Source: Propionimicrobium lymphophilum DSM 4903
GTDB lineage: Bacteria; Actinomycetota; Actinomycetes; Propionibacteriales; Propionibacteriaceae
Length of the DNA: 58,783 nucleotides
Assembly (NCBI RefSeq): GCF_000423485.1
Contig: NZ_AUIB01000009.1
Span: 15,573-74,355, forward strand
Reading direction: 5' to 3'
The notes beneath the pieces were generated by a model that was not told where the DNA came from, made no database searches, and saw only the letters and a program-made list of their open reading frames with translations. Both the position numbers and the translations under genes were made by a program. This document shows positions 26,340 through 34,352 of the stretch, piece by piece. The stretch's first letter is position 1, and the number at the start of each line of letters is the position of its first letter.

Positions 26340-27027
26340 TCATGAGCCGATTATCGACCTGGCTGTGTGGGAACAGGTACAAGCCGAACTCGCCAGGCGC
26401 GCAGGTAAAGGTGAAGCCAACACGCACCCGTTCGCAGGCAAAATCATCTGCGCTGATTGTGGGGGAGTTTTCTGCCGTAAAATCTGGCATTCAACCAGCA
26501 AATACCGCCGCTACATATGGAGATGCAACAACAAATACAAACCCGGCTACCACTGCACAACCCCACACGTCACCGAGCAACAAATCAAAGAAGCCTTCGT
26601 CCACGCCCTCACCGAACGAGTCAACGATCATGCCGTGCTCGATGATGCGATGCAGCTACTAGACGACACCGTCTACAACACGACAGAACTCGAAAACCGC
26701 CAGACTGAGATCGCTACGCGGATGGAAGAAACCGTAGCGTTAATGAACCAACTCGTCACCGAAAACGCCACCTCCGCGCACGACCCTGACGAATACGATG
26801 CCCGCTGGCAGCAACTCGAACAGCGCTACCAACAGCAAGAACACGAACACCAAGGGATCAGCGACCAGATAGCTGACCTCACTACCCGCCGAGTACAAGC
26901 CGTAGCTATTCACGACTATCTAGCCACCCGGCCACCACTAGAATACAGCGCCGAAGCATGGAATGTGCTCGTCAGATACCTGAAGGTTAGCGAAAGTTTG
27001 ACCTGCTGTGTCGAGTGGAAGGTCTGA
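26329..27027 (+). pseudogene. Large serine recombinase, C-terminal fragment (plus strand, unit 1)
   Basis: A 232-codon fragment beginning at NHEPIIDLAVWEQVQ. It has the zinc ribbon (IICADCGGVFCRKIW and YIWRCNNKY with GYHC), the coiled coil and the C-terminal YLKVSESLTCCVEWKV. The N-terminal catalytic domain is absent. It is closely related to the degraded copy at 32957-33433. The PD-(D/E)xK-like gene follows 161 bp later in both copies' layout. It shares the HEPII start of the minus-strand fragment, forming a palindromic junction. Confidence 0.85.
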
Positions 27028-27187
27028 CCAGCCCATAATTGTCAAGACATCACCGCTCTGTAGAGGGCAAGTTTGCGAGCATGTCAGCTGCCTTAGGTGT
27101 TAGTCTCGAAGCAGACTAGGGGATAGTTGTATTTCGGTGTTCCCTTCCTGTTTCTTAAAATGTAACGCTGTTAACTTTGGAGGGGAC

Positions 27188-27871
27188 GTGTACAGCCGAC
27201 CAATTTCTGCCGCTTATGGATCAGGGCGGGTCTATCAAAGATTCGAAACAGCCAAGCAATCTCTCATAAAGCAAGGCAAGGAAGCCTTGCAACAGGTAGA
27301 AATTCTGGATGAAAGTCGCGAGAAGCTATCTACAAAGCAGATTGGAGCCCTTTTCGCAGAAATCGTGCGGGACGAGTTTAGCCAAATCATTGATAAGTTT
27401 GACTTGCCTGTAGCTCTTTCTCCGCAAAACAGCTTTGTAATTGGTTCCTCGTCTGAATATGACTTGCTGGTAGTGAGTAAGAACGCACAGGCGTTTGAAG
27501 GAAAGTTTTTTCATCCTAAGGATGTCGTAAGTCTGGTCGAGTGTAAGGCTAGTGGGGTATTTGACGCAGGTGCGTCAACATCTTCAATTTCTAGAGCGGC
27601 GAATTTCGCTACCAGCATGAATCCGCTTATTAAGTTTGGGTATATATGTGCTTGGGAAAACCGATCGAAACGTAAGGGGTCGATAGACCATCGCAAACGA
27701 ACAGAGGACGGTCTGGAGACAGAAATTAAGCCGGACGGTTGTGTGAAAACTCTTTTCCTTGCGACTTCGACTTCAGGAAAAATTGTAGAGTTGGCCACGG
27801 ATAAAGAGATCGAGGATTTCTTTATCTTTCTGGCGGGAGGGTCTAAGCAAATAAATATGCATCAGTGCTGA
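27188..27871 (+). CDS. Putative PD-(D/E)xK nuclease-like protein, copy 1
   Basis: A 227-residue protein of unknown family to me, possibly DUF6602-like. The GTG at 27188 is chosen because GGAGGGG lies just upstream and because the second copy (33560) starts at the matching position with ATG. Conserved parts are VYQRFETAKQS, GALFAEIVRDEF, SEYDLLVVS (Asp), VVSLVECKASG (E-C-K), IDHRKRTEDGL and EIEDFFIFLAG. The spacing of Asp and E-x-K is what a PD-(D/E)xK nuclease core would show. Between the two copies roughly 55-60% of residues match by eye, with these motifs kept, so both appear to be under selection. Its position behind a serine recombinase suggests it travels with that element. Confidence 0.6.
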   Translation: MYSRPISAAYGSGRVYQRFETAKQSLIKQGKEALQQVEILDESREKLSTKQIGALFAEIVRDEFSQIIDKFDLPVALSPQNSFVIGSSSEYDLLVVSKNAQAFEGKFFHPKDVVSLVECKASGVFDAGASTSSISRAANFATSMNPLIKFGYICAWENRSKRKGSIDHRKRTEDGLETEIKPDGCVKTLFLATSTSGKIVELATDKEIEDFFIFLAGGSKQINMHQC

Positions 27872-27885
27872 AGTGTTTAGACCGC

Positions 27886-27940
27886 GCACCCAAAGTTCTT
27901 GTTTTGCACCCAAAACTGCACCCTTGCACCCAAAATCTGG
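27886..27940. repeat. GCACCCAAAA direct repeats, copy 1
   Basis: GCACCCAAAG (27886), TTGCACCCAAAACT (27904), GCACCC (27918) and TTGCACCCAAAATCTGG (27924) are arranged as direct repeats after the nuclease-like gene. The same array, with the same order, lies at 34291-34324 after the second copy. They could be recombinase binding sites at an element end. Confidence 0.6.
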
Positions 27941-27941
27941 C

Positions 27942-27991
27942 TTGTATCAAAATGAGTGTGTAAGTATCTGCTTTCACGTCGGATTTGATAA
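27942..27991. repeat. 14-nt-loop inverted repeat, copy B
   Basis: TTGTATCAAAATGAGTGTG (27942-27960) pairs imperfectly with CACGTCGGATTTGATAA (27975-27991). The loop is 14 nt, TAAGTATCTGCTTT, and shares TAAGTATC with copy A. Confidence 0.7.
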
Positions 27992-27995
27992 GTCG

Positions 27996-28060
27996 GCGTT
28001 TGCGTTAGCGAGTACGCCCCAAGGGGGTGTGAAAAATCGACCGCGTTAGCGGATACAGAT
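27996..28060 (-). repeat. CGCTAACG-type 3'-end repeat, copy B
   Basis: On the minus strand this runs from TGTATCCGCTAACG, which contains the ABC-F stop codon, through CGATTTTTCACACCCCCTTG to CTCGCTAACGCAAAC. It aligns with copies A (20099-20165) and C (40552-40620). The stem is weaker here than in copy A. Confidence 0.6.
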
Positions 28061-29665
28061 TCTTCTGTCTTGCCAGTGACTGATGAGCCACCGGTCGTGG
28101 CTGGCGATGATCAATGTGCCCGTCCATTTTGTTAATGCTTCCTCAAGGGCTTCCATGGAAGCTAGATCGAGGTAGTTAGTTGGTTCGTCGATGATGAGGA
28201 TGGCAGGGATCGAGGCAAACGCCACTGCGATTTGTGCCCGTCGTTGGTTACCTGCCGACAGCTCTGAGATGGGCGTGAACCACATTGACGGGCGCAAGAT
28301 GCCTTTGCCAGCTTCGCCGATTCCTTTAAGCCAGACATCGGTGTTGAATCCTGGGTCGTTTTCTTTGGGTAGTCGCTGGGGGACCAGGCTGACTGGTTTG
28401 CCGCGCGTGATCGTCCCGCTTGTCTCGGCCTTGGCAGGTGGTTGTGCGGTGTAAATCCAGTTCAATAACGTACTTTTCCCAGATCCGTTTGGACCAGTGA
28501 CAAGCAAGTGCTCGCCGTAAGCGAGATCGAAACTGACAGCTGCAAGCCGTTGCTTTACCGTTGCTTGCCTGGCGGATACCGCGATCCCTACGCGATCTGA
28601 TGGTTGTTCAAACTGGAACGACAAGTCATAGTTGCGAGGTTTGCGCACCTCTTGGCTGGCTAAGGCCTGCAGCCTCTTGTCGTCGTTACGCATCCTGCGT
28701 TCAGCTGTAGCGGCTGCACGGTCTGCAAAAAACTTCTTTGCTTTCCCCTCGGCTGTGGCTAGCCGTACACCACCAGAAGCAATCTTTCTGGCTTCCTGCT
28801 TGTGCTTTCGTAACTTACGTTTTTCGGCTTTTTGGAGTGCATGTATATCGGCGTATTTGCGTTGGGCTTCTGATTCCTCGGATAAATAGTTGGAATAGTT
28901 TCCCGCGCACCGATAAAGGCCTTTTACTTCGGCGCTTCCGTCAGCTTTAGCCAGCGCATCCCACACCTGCGTGTCCATGTCGTAAATAACCGTTGCGGTG
29001 TCTTCGATGAAAGCCCGATCATGGCTGCTCATCAGCACTGGGCCGTTCCAGCTAGTGATTGTTTTTGCAAGGAAGCCGATTCCTTCGCCGTCGAGATGGT
29101 TGGTGGGCTCATCTAAAATCAACGCTTTAGGTTTCATGATGACAGTGGCTGCCAGTTCAAGGCGAGCGAGTTGGCCAGGAGACAGTGTGCCCAGACTACG
29201 CATTGACCCCATGAATAGCCCTAGACCGATTCCGTCCATAACCTCAACGACCCGAGCATCTAGCGTCCAAATGTCGAGGCTTGTCATTTGGGCAAGCAAT
29301 CGGTCATATTCCCGGCTCACCTCACCAGGAGCAAAATCGCTCTCCAGTCGGGTAGAGGCAGCATAAAACTGGGTAGCAATAGTTCGCAGCGAACTAAGTG
29401 CAGAATCGAGATAGTCTTCGACCGTTCCGTTGGATTCTTCAATAACCGGAACGCGGAAAAGCTCGGGCTCCACACCGTCGAATTTGACTGTTCCTGTCTC
29501 CGGCATTAGGTCGCCTGATGCGATGCGAAGCAGCGTGGTTTTGCCACACCCGTTGGGCCCGATCAGGCAGGCGCGTTCGCCGTCACCGACATGCAAACTG
29601 ATGTGATCTAACAGCGGTACAGATGAGTAAGAAAAAAAAATATTATCGAGGTTGATTGCAGACAT
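28046..29665 (-). CDS. ABC-F family ATPase, probable ribosome-protection (antibiotic resistance) protein
   Basis: A 539-residue protein with two ATP-binding domains and no membrane segment, as in ABC-F. Domain 1: Walker A LIGPNGCGKTTLL, signature LSPGQLARLEL, Walker B ALILDEPTNHLDGEG. A long charged linker follows (ALQKAEKRKLRKHKQEARKI), the part that reaches the ribosome. Domain 2: Walker A VTGPNGSGKSTLL, signature LSAGNQRRAQIA, Walker B ILIIDEPTNYLD. Actinobacterial relatives protect the ribosome from macrolide, lincosamide or pleuromutilin-type drugs, but the spectrum cannot be read from sequence. Its stop codon lies inside a dispersed repeat. A poly-T/A stretch (AAAAAAAAT on the plus strand) sits near codon 10. 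Confidence 0.9.
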   Translation of the reverse strand: MSAINLDNIFFSYSSVPLLDHISLHVGDGERACLIGPNGCGKTTLLRIASGDLMPETGTVKFDGVEPELFRVPVIEESNGTVEDYLDSALSSLRTIATQFYAASTRLESDFAPGEVSREYDRLLAQMTSLDIWTLDARVVEVMDGIGLGLFMGSMRSLGTLSPGQLARLELAATVIMKPKALILDEPTNHLDGEGIGFLAKTITSWNGPVLMSSHDRAFIEDTATVIYDMDTQVWDALAKADGSAEVKGLYRCAGNYSNYLSEESEAQRKYADIHALQKAEKRKLRKHKQEARKIASGGVRLATAEGKAKKFFADRAAATAERRMRNDDKRLQALASQEVRKPRNYDLSFQFEQPSDRVGIAVSARQATVKQRLAAVSFDLAYGEHLLVTGPNGSGKSTLLNWIYTAQPPAKAETSGTITRGKPVSLVPQRLPKENDPGFNTDVWLKGIGEAGKGILRPSMWFTPISELSAGNQRRAQIAVAFASIPAILIIDEPTNYLDLASMEALEEALTKWTGTLIIASHDRWLISHWQDRRICIR

Positions 29666-29702
29666 AATGATCTCCAGGACGCAACGGTAGATGGGTAGCG
29701 TC

Positions 29703-29927
29703 TCAGCTGGGCTGAGCAGAGATCACAAAGTCATCGGAACATAACTCCTTGATGCTAAAAACACGACTGGCGTCAAGCACGCCGCTTTCATTGATTCTAG
29801 CTGACTCGTTGTTTGGTAGCCACAGAACCGCAGTTACGCCGCTCTTTTCTCCAGCCCTAATCAAATAGCTGAAATATCCAGCGCTCGGATAATTCCAATT
29901 GCACGTTGAAAAATTGATATAAACCAC
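29703..29927 (-). CDS. Small hypothetical protein upstream of the ABC-F gene
   Basis: A possible 74-residue protein, start GTG 29927, with no domain that I recognise (VYINFSTCNWNYPSAGYFSY, then VLWLPNNESARINESG). It ends 37 bp before the ABC-F start and is co-directional. A leader role controlling the ABC-F gene or the 3' remnant of another gene are both possible. No clear ribosome site is seen. Confidence 0.35.
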   Translation of the reverse strand: MVYINFSTCNWNYPSAGYFSYLIRAGEKSGVTAVLWLPNNESARINESGVLDASRVFSIKELCSDDFVISAQPS

Positions 29928-30060
29928 CTGATCTGTCGTCTCTCAAAACACCGTGGCTCGTAAACTACAATTATTGGTAAATGCGCTGCGATTCGGTTGC
30001 TGACCAGCTACTGCAAATTGCCTAGTGGTCGATCTCATCACTCGTGCGGAAGGGAGCGTC

Positions 30061-31110
30061 ATGGCCACAGAAGACAATAGTCGAACTGACGAGCCCAATA
30101 GACAGATGTTGATCTACCAGAGCCCAGAGAACACTGTACGTATCGAGGTCCGACTTGAGGGTGAGACGGTTTGGCTTACGCAGCAGCAGATGGCGGAGCT
30201 TTTTCAAAGTTCAAGGTCTAACATTGTCGAGCACATTGGAAACATCTACGCTGAGGGTGAACTTGATGAGGAGGCAACCTGTCGGGATTTCCGACAGGTT
30301 CGCCGTGAGGGTAGCCGCAACGTGGCGAGGACGCTGCCTCACTACAACCTAGACATGATTATTTCCCTGGGATATCGGGTTAAATCCAAGACTGCTACGC
30401 AATTTAGACGTTGGGCAACCGAGAGACTGAAAGAGTACCTCATCAAGGGCTTCACCCTAGATGATGAGCGACTTAAGAACCTTGGTGGTGGATCGTATTG
30501 GTACGAGCTTCTCGAGCGGATCCGCGATATCCGTTCGTCGGAGAAAGTGATGTACCGACAAGTGCTGGATCTATACGCAACTAGTGTTGACTATGACCCG
30601 AAGAGCGCGGAATCGGTCGCTTTTTTCAAGATGGTTCAGAACAAGTTGCATTACGCTACCCACGGGCACACAGCGGCGGAAATCATTTATAGCCGAGCCG
30701 ATGCTTCCAAACCTTTCATGGGCTTAACGACTTTCAAGGGCAATCAGCCTACTCTTGCAGAGACCAAGGTGGCCAAGAACTATTTGACGGAAGACGAATT
30801 AAAGGTGCTAAATCGTCTAGTTTCTGGTTACTTCGATTTTGCTGAAGTGCAGGCTATGAATCACCATCCGATGTACATGAGCGACTACGTCGAGCATCTT
30901 GACAATATCCTGGCAGCAACTGGGCAACAGCAGCTTCAAGGGGCAGGAAAAGTCAGCCACCAGAAAGCGATTGACAAGGCAACTGCTGAGTACCGTAAAT
31001 ATCAGGTACAGACACCTTCACAGGTCGAGAAGGACTATCTGGAAACCATTAAAGGGCTTGAATCAAGAGCCAAAAAGGCCGATCATGACATTCCTGATTC
31101 CGACGGATAA
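30061..31110 (+). CDS. RhuM family protein
   Basis: A 349-residue protein of the RhuM family, first named in a Salmonella pathogenicity island. ATG 30061 follows GGAAGGGAG; the frame is open 12 codons further. Motifs: VRLEGETVWLTQQQMAELFQ and SRSNIVEHIGNIYAEGELDE (a helix-turn-helix-like N-terminus, about residues 25-75), then GYRVKSKTATQFRRWATERL, then the C-terminal part with FFKMVQNKLHYATHGHTAAE. Standalone RhuM genes are frequent in defence and mobile islands, and a toxin-like role has been proposed, though the activity is not established. It is transcribed divergently from the ABC-F gene. Confidence 0.88.
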   Translation: MATEDNSRTDEPNRQMLIYQSPENTVRIEVRLEGETVWLTQQQMAELFQSSRSNIVEHIGNIYAEGELDEEATCRDFRQVRREGSRNVARTLPHYNLDMIISLGYRVKSKTATQFRRWATERLKEYLIKGFTLDDERLKNLGGGSYWYELLERIRDIRSSEKVMYRQVLDLYATSVDYDPKSAESVAFFKMVQNKLHYATHGHTAAEIIYSRADASKPFMGLTTFKGNQPTLAETKVAKNYLTEDELKVLNRLVSGYFDFAEVQAMNHHPMYMSDYVEHLDNILAATGQQQLQGAGKVSHQKAIDKATAEYRKYQVQTPSQVEKDYLETIKGLESRAKKADHDIPDSDG

Positions 31111-31341
31111 GCTGAATTCAAGAAGACGTGAAGACAGATAACTCGTTGACATTGTCCGAACTCCCTAGTGTCGAACTAGCTGGCGGAAGGCAAGAATCGC
31201 CCCCGCTAGCCAAAACGTGCTTCGGAATCCGAAAGAAGAAAATTACCCGTGATGGGGTAATGAGGCCCACAAAACTTGCCGAATTGATCTTGAAAACAAA
31301 AACCTCCTACTCAGCGGAAGGTTCTCGTTCTCACGTAACAG

Positions 31342-31391
31342 TTATCAAATCCGACGTCTTTGTCTCCACTAGGACGCTCATTTTGATACAA
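31342..31391. repeat. 14-nt-loop inverted repeat, copy C
   Basis: TTATCAAATCCGACGTC (31342-31358) pairs imperfectly with GACGCTCATTTTGATACAA (31373-31391). The loop is 14 nt, TTTGTCTCCACTAG, and shares CCACTAG with copy A. It is inverted relative to copy B. It lies between the converging RhuM and Abi_2 genes. Confidence 0.7.
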
Positions 31392-31470
31392 AGTGGGGCT
31401 AATACCCAAAGTGGGCTGAAAGTCTGCCTTTGAGCGCTGACGGGTATGAGTGTGGGTTTTATTGCAAGGA

Positions 31471-32400
31471 CTAGGAGGTTTTGGTTGCCCAGAGAGGATT
31501 TTCTTGCCAATTTTCTGGTGCGCCGAGCCTACTGAAGGGCACAAGATCGTTATGAGGGAATTTCTTCAAGACGCTAGGTAGCGTCTCGGTTCCTGACAGC
31601 TGCAGTTCATGCAACAGGCACTGGGCAAGAGTGAGTTGCCCAAAAGCACGGTTAGTGCACCGGCTCACGGCTTTAAGGCACGGGTCTTTCGGCAGTTTGG
31701 GTTTGACATCGAATACCCTGTTGAACATGCGAGCATGATGGGCTGAATAGTTACGCACAATATTGAGGCACTTTAGCCATGATTCAAGTTGGGGTGCGCG
31801 AAGCCTGCACCTGGCAGCTATTTCATTGCGTGCCCGGTTAGGTGCCATCCGGTACAGATGTGAAAGCATTCCCCAATCCATTACTTCCACGGCCACCCAG
31901 ATAGGAAGTTTGCCTCCATATTGGCGACGGTGATGCTCAACAAACTCTTCTCTCGATGTCTGAAGCACAGCTTCATATTTCGTCAACCACACCTCGTGAG
32001 CGTTCCCGCTACTATTGCGATAACGCTGACGGGCTGGGGCACCCATGCGCGTAGCGTCAAGATGGATAAGCGGATTGACAGCTCCTAGCTGATGCCCGAT
32101 TAATGCCCGCATCGCTAGCTCGATACGTCCAAGAACAATAAAAACACTGTCCCGTAACTGCTCATCAAAGTGGTAAAGATCGAGAACCAATTCGAAAGAG
32201 GCACCTGGACGGAAAACATTAAGGCTTTGACCAGTTTCGCGATCAAGGGCTCGCATGGAATGCCAGTAGCCAGACAGGCGATAGTAATTTAATATTTCAA
32301 GTTGCTGAGCTGCCTGATCAAGGTTTTTAACACTCATGCCACGATGGGCAAGCAGTTCTATCTGCTGCTTGTATGAGAGGAAAGGTTTCACCTGATCCAC
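31471..32400 (-). CDS. Abi_2 (AbiD/AbiF) family abortive infection protein
   Basis: A 309-residue Abi_2 protein. I chose GTG 32400 because GGGAGG lies seven bases upstream; the frame is open to 32415. It starts VKPFLSYKQQIELLAHRGMS and has LNYYRLSGYWHSM, FDEQLRDSVFIVLGRIELAMR and, near residue 215, the R-x4-6-H type segment IVRNYSAHHARMFNR typical of HEPN-like RNases. AbiD/AbiF proteins block phage growth at the cost of the cell. The gene is preceded by a structured region (32425-32489), which fits the known abiF RNA arrangement. The protein is complete. Confidence 0.9.
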   Translation of the reverse strand: MDQVKPFLSYKQQIELLAHRGMSVKNLDQAAQQLEILNYYRLSGYWHSMRALDRETGQSLNVFRPGASFELVLDLYHFDEQLRDSVFIVLGRIELAMRALIGHQLGAVNPLIHLDATRMGAPARQRYRNSSGNAHEVWLTKYEAVLQTSREEFVEHHRRQYGGKLPIWVAVEVMDWGMLSHLYRMAPNRARNEIAARCRLRAPQLESWLKCLNIVRNYSAHHARMFNRVFDVKPKLPKDPCLKAVSRCTNRAFGQLTLAQCLLHELQLSGTETLPSVLKKFPHNDLVPFSRLGAPENWQENPLWATKTS

Positions 32401-32424
32401 CTTTGCACCTCCCACCTGAAAGAA

Positions 32425-32489
32425 AAGGACCGGCCCTGGACTCCCACCTAAGCGGGCAGCGGAACCGGTCTTGTTAGAACGATTCTAAC
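32425..32489 (-). ncRNA. Structured RNA leader of the Abi_2 gene (abiF-RNA-like candidate)
   Basis: AAGGACCGG (32425-32433) pairs with CCGGTCTT (32465-32472). Inside this stem, CCC (32443-32445) and GGG (32454-32456) can close a smaller hairpin. A separate perfect palindrome GTTAGAACGATTCTAAC lies at 32473-32489. Read on the minus strand the RNA would end just before the Abi_2 ribosome site. Conserved non-coding RNAs (the abiF motif) are known upstream of Abi_2 genes; membership of this element is inferred from position and structure only. Confidence 0.5.
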
Positions 32490-32956
32490 TCAGATACGCA
32501 AAATATGCCAGCACAAAAGCTTTAGGTGTCAACCTCGATTTTCTTGTGACGACTGGACTTCACCTGCTTAGTCAATACGTGTGCTCCTAGAAGCATCAAA
32601 AAAAGAAATCCAGCCCGTCTGCAACCAAAAGTCACAGCAGGCTGAACGATTGATATCAGCCTACGACAAGCATTCTGCGGCGCCTAGCCGCTGAAACAAC
32701 TATCCCTATGGACTCCCACGAAGTAAACAGATTTAACACTTTTGGGATCGTCGACAATCAAGCAGGAACCCTAAGCAGGCCTGTCACCATTCTTCTTAAC
32801 AGGGGTTAACTTCTTGCGGGTTTCTGGCCTTCTTCTGAGAGCTTCTCGCATCAACCGATGCACTTAATTGTCTACTTGTCTCTCAGAACAGAACCCTCGC
32901 TGTGGGCAACCAGATTCAAATATTCACCAGCCAGCACCATCCGCTCTATCTTGTCC
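32490..32956. other. Intergenic region with repeated motif copy 3
   Basis: No supported gene. The only clear signal is ATTTAACACTTTTGGG with ATCGTCGAC at 32731-32755, which matches the 5' half of the motifs at 4681 and 9399 but lies on the plus strand. The right-hand part grades into the recombinase remnant. Confidence 0.45.
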
Positions 32957-33433
32957 AACGAGAAATACAAGCCCGGCTACTACTGCACAGCCCCGCCGTC
33001 ACCGAGCAACAAATCAAAGATGCCTTCGTCCAGGCTCTCACCGAACGAGTCAACAATAATGCCGTGCTCGATGATGCGATGCAGCTACTCGACGACACGG
33101 TCTATAACGTGACAGAACTCGAAGCCCGGCACACGGCACGGATAAAAGAAACCGTGGCGCTGATGAACCAGCTCATCACCGAAAACGCCAGCGTTGCGCG
33201 CGACCCAAACGAATACGATACTCGCTGGCGCCAACTCGAACAGCGCTACCAACAGCAAGAACAAGAACATCACACAATCAGCTACCAGATCGCTGACCTC
33301 ACTACCCGCCGCAGCCCGAGACTACCTAGCAACCCGGCCACCACTCGAATACAGCGACCAAGCGTGGAACGTGTTAGTCAGATACCTGACGGTTAAAGAA
33401 AGTTCGATCTGCTGTATCGAGTGGAAGGTCTGA
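32957..33433 (+). pseudogene. Degraded large serine recombinase C-terminus (unit 2)
   Basis: The frame carrying TEQQIKDAFVQALTERVNNN and the coiled coil matches unit 1 (26560-26890) closely. A frameshift near 33313 then moves the C-terminal part (AARDYLATRPPLEYSDQAWN to CCIEWKV) into another frame. The zinc ribbon and everything before it are missing or scrambled. It is therefore a dead remnant lying upstream of the second nuclease-like gene. Confidence 0.8.
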
Positions 33434-33559
33434 TCAGCCCATCATCGTCACGGCGCCACAGGTTTGCAGAGCGAGAAAGTTTCGAGCGTGTTCGTTGCCC
33501 TAGGTGTTGACCTAGAATAAAGGCAGAGGAAATGCTGCGTTCCTTGCCGTGGAGGGTAC

Positions 33560-34237
33560 ATGTACAATCAGCAAATTTCGAATATTTGTGAATCAGAACG
33601 CATATATCAAAGATTTGAGATGACCAAGCAATCGATCCTTGAACAAGGCAATGATGCCCTGTATCAAGCAGAGCTGCCTGACGTGTCTCTAGACAAGCTG
33701 AGTGGAAAACAATCGGGAGCGCTTTTTGCAGATATTATTCGAGACGAATTTAATCAATTCATCGGAAGTGTTGGGTTGGCGGTCGTACTTTCGCAGCCAA
33801 ACAGCTTTGTTGTGGGATGTGGCACTGAATTTGATTTAATTGTCATGAGAAAAGACGCCGAAGTGATTGAAGGAAGATTCTTTCATCCGAATGAGGTCGT
33901 AAGCCTGATCGAGTGTAAGGCTGGGGGAACATACGCCAAAGGTGCTTCGACAGCGTCTATTTCTAAAGCAGCTAATTCTGCTATTCGACTCAATCAACAA
34001 ATTCGGTTCGGCTATGTAAGTCTGTGGGAGAATCGGCCTAAGAACAAGTTATGGCTTGGTAACCCGACGATAGATCACCGCAAGCGAACAGAAGATGGCC
34101 TTAAGGACGAGATTAAGGGGGAAGGTGGGGCGAGAACTCTATTTCTCGCTACCAAAACTTCGGGAAAAATCGTAGAAAGAGCCACCAATATAGAGATTGA
34201 AGATTTTTTCCTATTCCTCGCAGGTCACTCTTTCTAG
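33560..34237 (+). CDS. Putative PD-(D/E)xK nuclease-like protein, copy 2
   Basis: A 225-residue paralogue of the protein at 27188. ATG 33560 follows GGAGGGT. It keeps YQRFEMTKQS, GALFADIIRDEF, TEFDLIVMR, VVSLIECKAGG, IDHRKRTEDGL and EIEDFFLFLAG. The two copies differ most between residues 25 and 50 and in the tail. Both open frames are intact although their recombinase neighbours are broken, which suggests they are useful to the host. The activity is unknown; a nuclease fold is inferred from the D...E-C-K pattern. Confidence 0.6.
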   Translation: MYNQQISNICESERIYQRFEMTKQSILEQGNDALYQAELPDVSLDKLSGKQSGALFADIIRDEFNQFIGSVGLAVVLSQPNSFVVGCGTEFDLIVMRKDAEVIEGRFFHPNEVVSLIECKAGGTYAKGASTASISKAANSAIRLNQQIRFGYVSLWENRPKNKLWLGNPTIDHRKRTEDGLKDEIKGEGGARTLFLATKTSGKIVERATNIEIEDFFLFLAGHSF

Positions 34238-34290
34238 CATCGGCTGTGTGGGGGAATTTTCCGGTATCACGTACCCAAGCTTTATTGTCC

Positions 34291-34352
34291 GCACCCAAAA
34301 CGCACCTGTTGCACCCAAAACTGGTCTTGTATCAAAATGAGCGTCTAAGCAT
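34291..34352. repeat. GCACCCAAAA array plus half copy of the 14-nt-loop repeat (copy D)
   Basis: GCACCCAAAA (34291), GCACCT (34302) and TTGCACCCAAAACTGG (34309) repeat the array after copy 1 of the nuclease-like gene. TTGTATCAAAATGAGCGTC (34327-34345) and the loop start TAAGCATC follow, but the second arm is missing. The break at TAAGCATC marks where sequence similarity to copy B ends. Confidence 0.6.

Noticed and set aside
27886-27940. GCACCCAAAA repeats as a CRISPR array
   Set aside because: The units are too short, spacers are a few bases and not of equal length, and no cas gene is present in the window.
20050-34352. Integron attC sites
   Set aside because: The repeats lack recognisable attC core sites (GTTRRRY/RYYYAAC) and no integron integrase gene is present, so I describe them only as 14-nt-loop inverted repeats.
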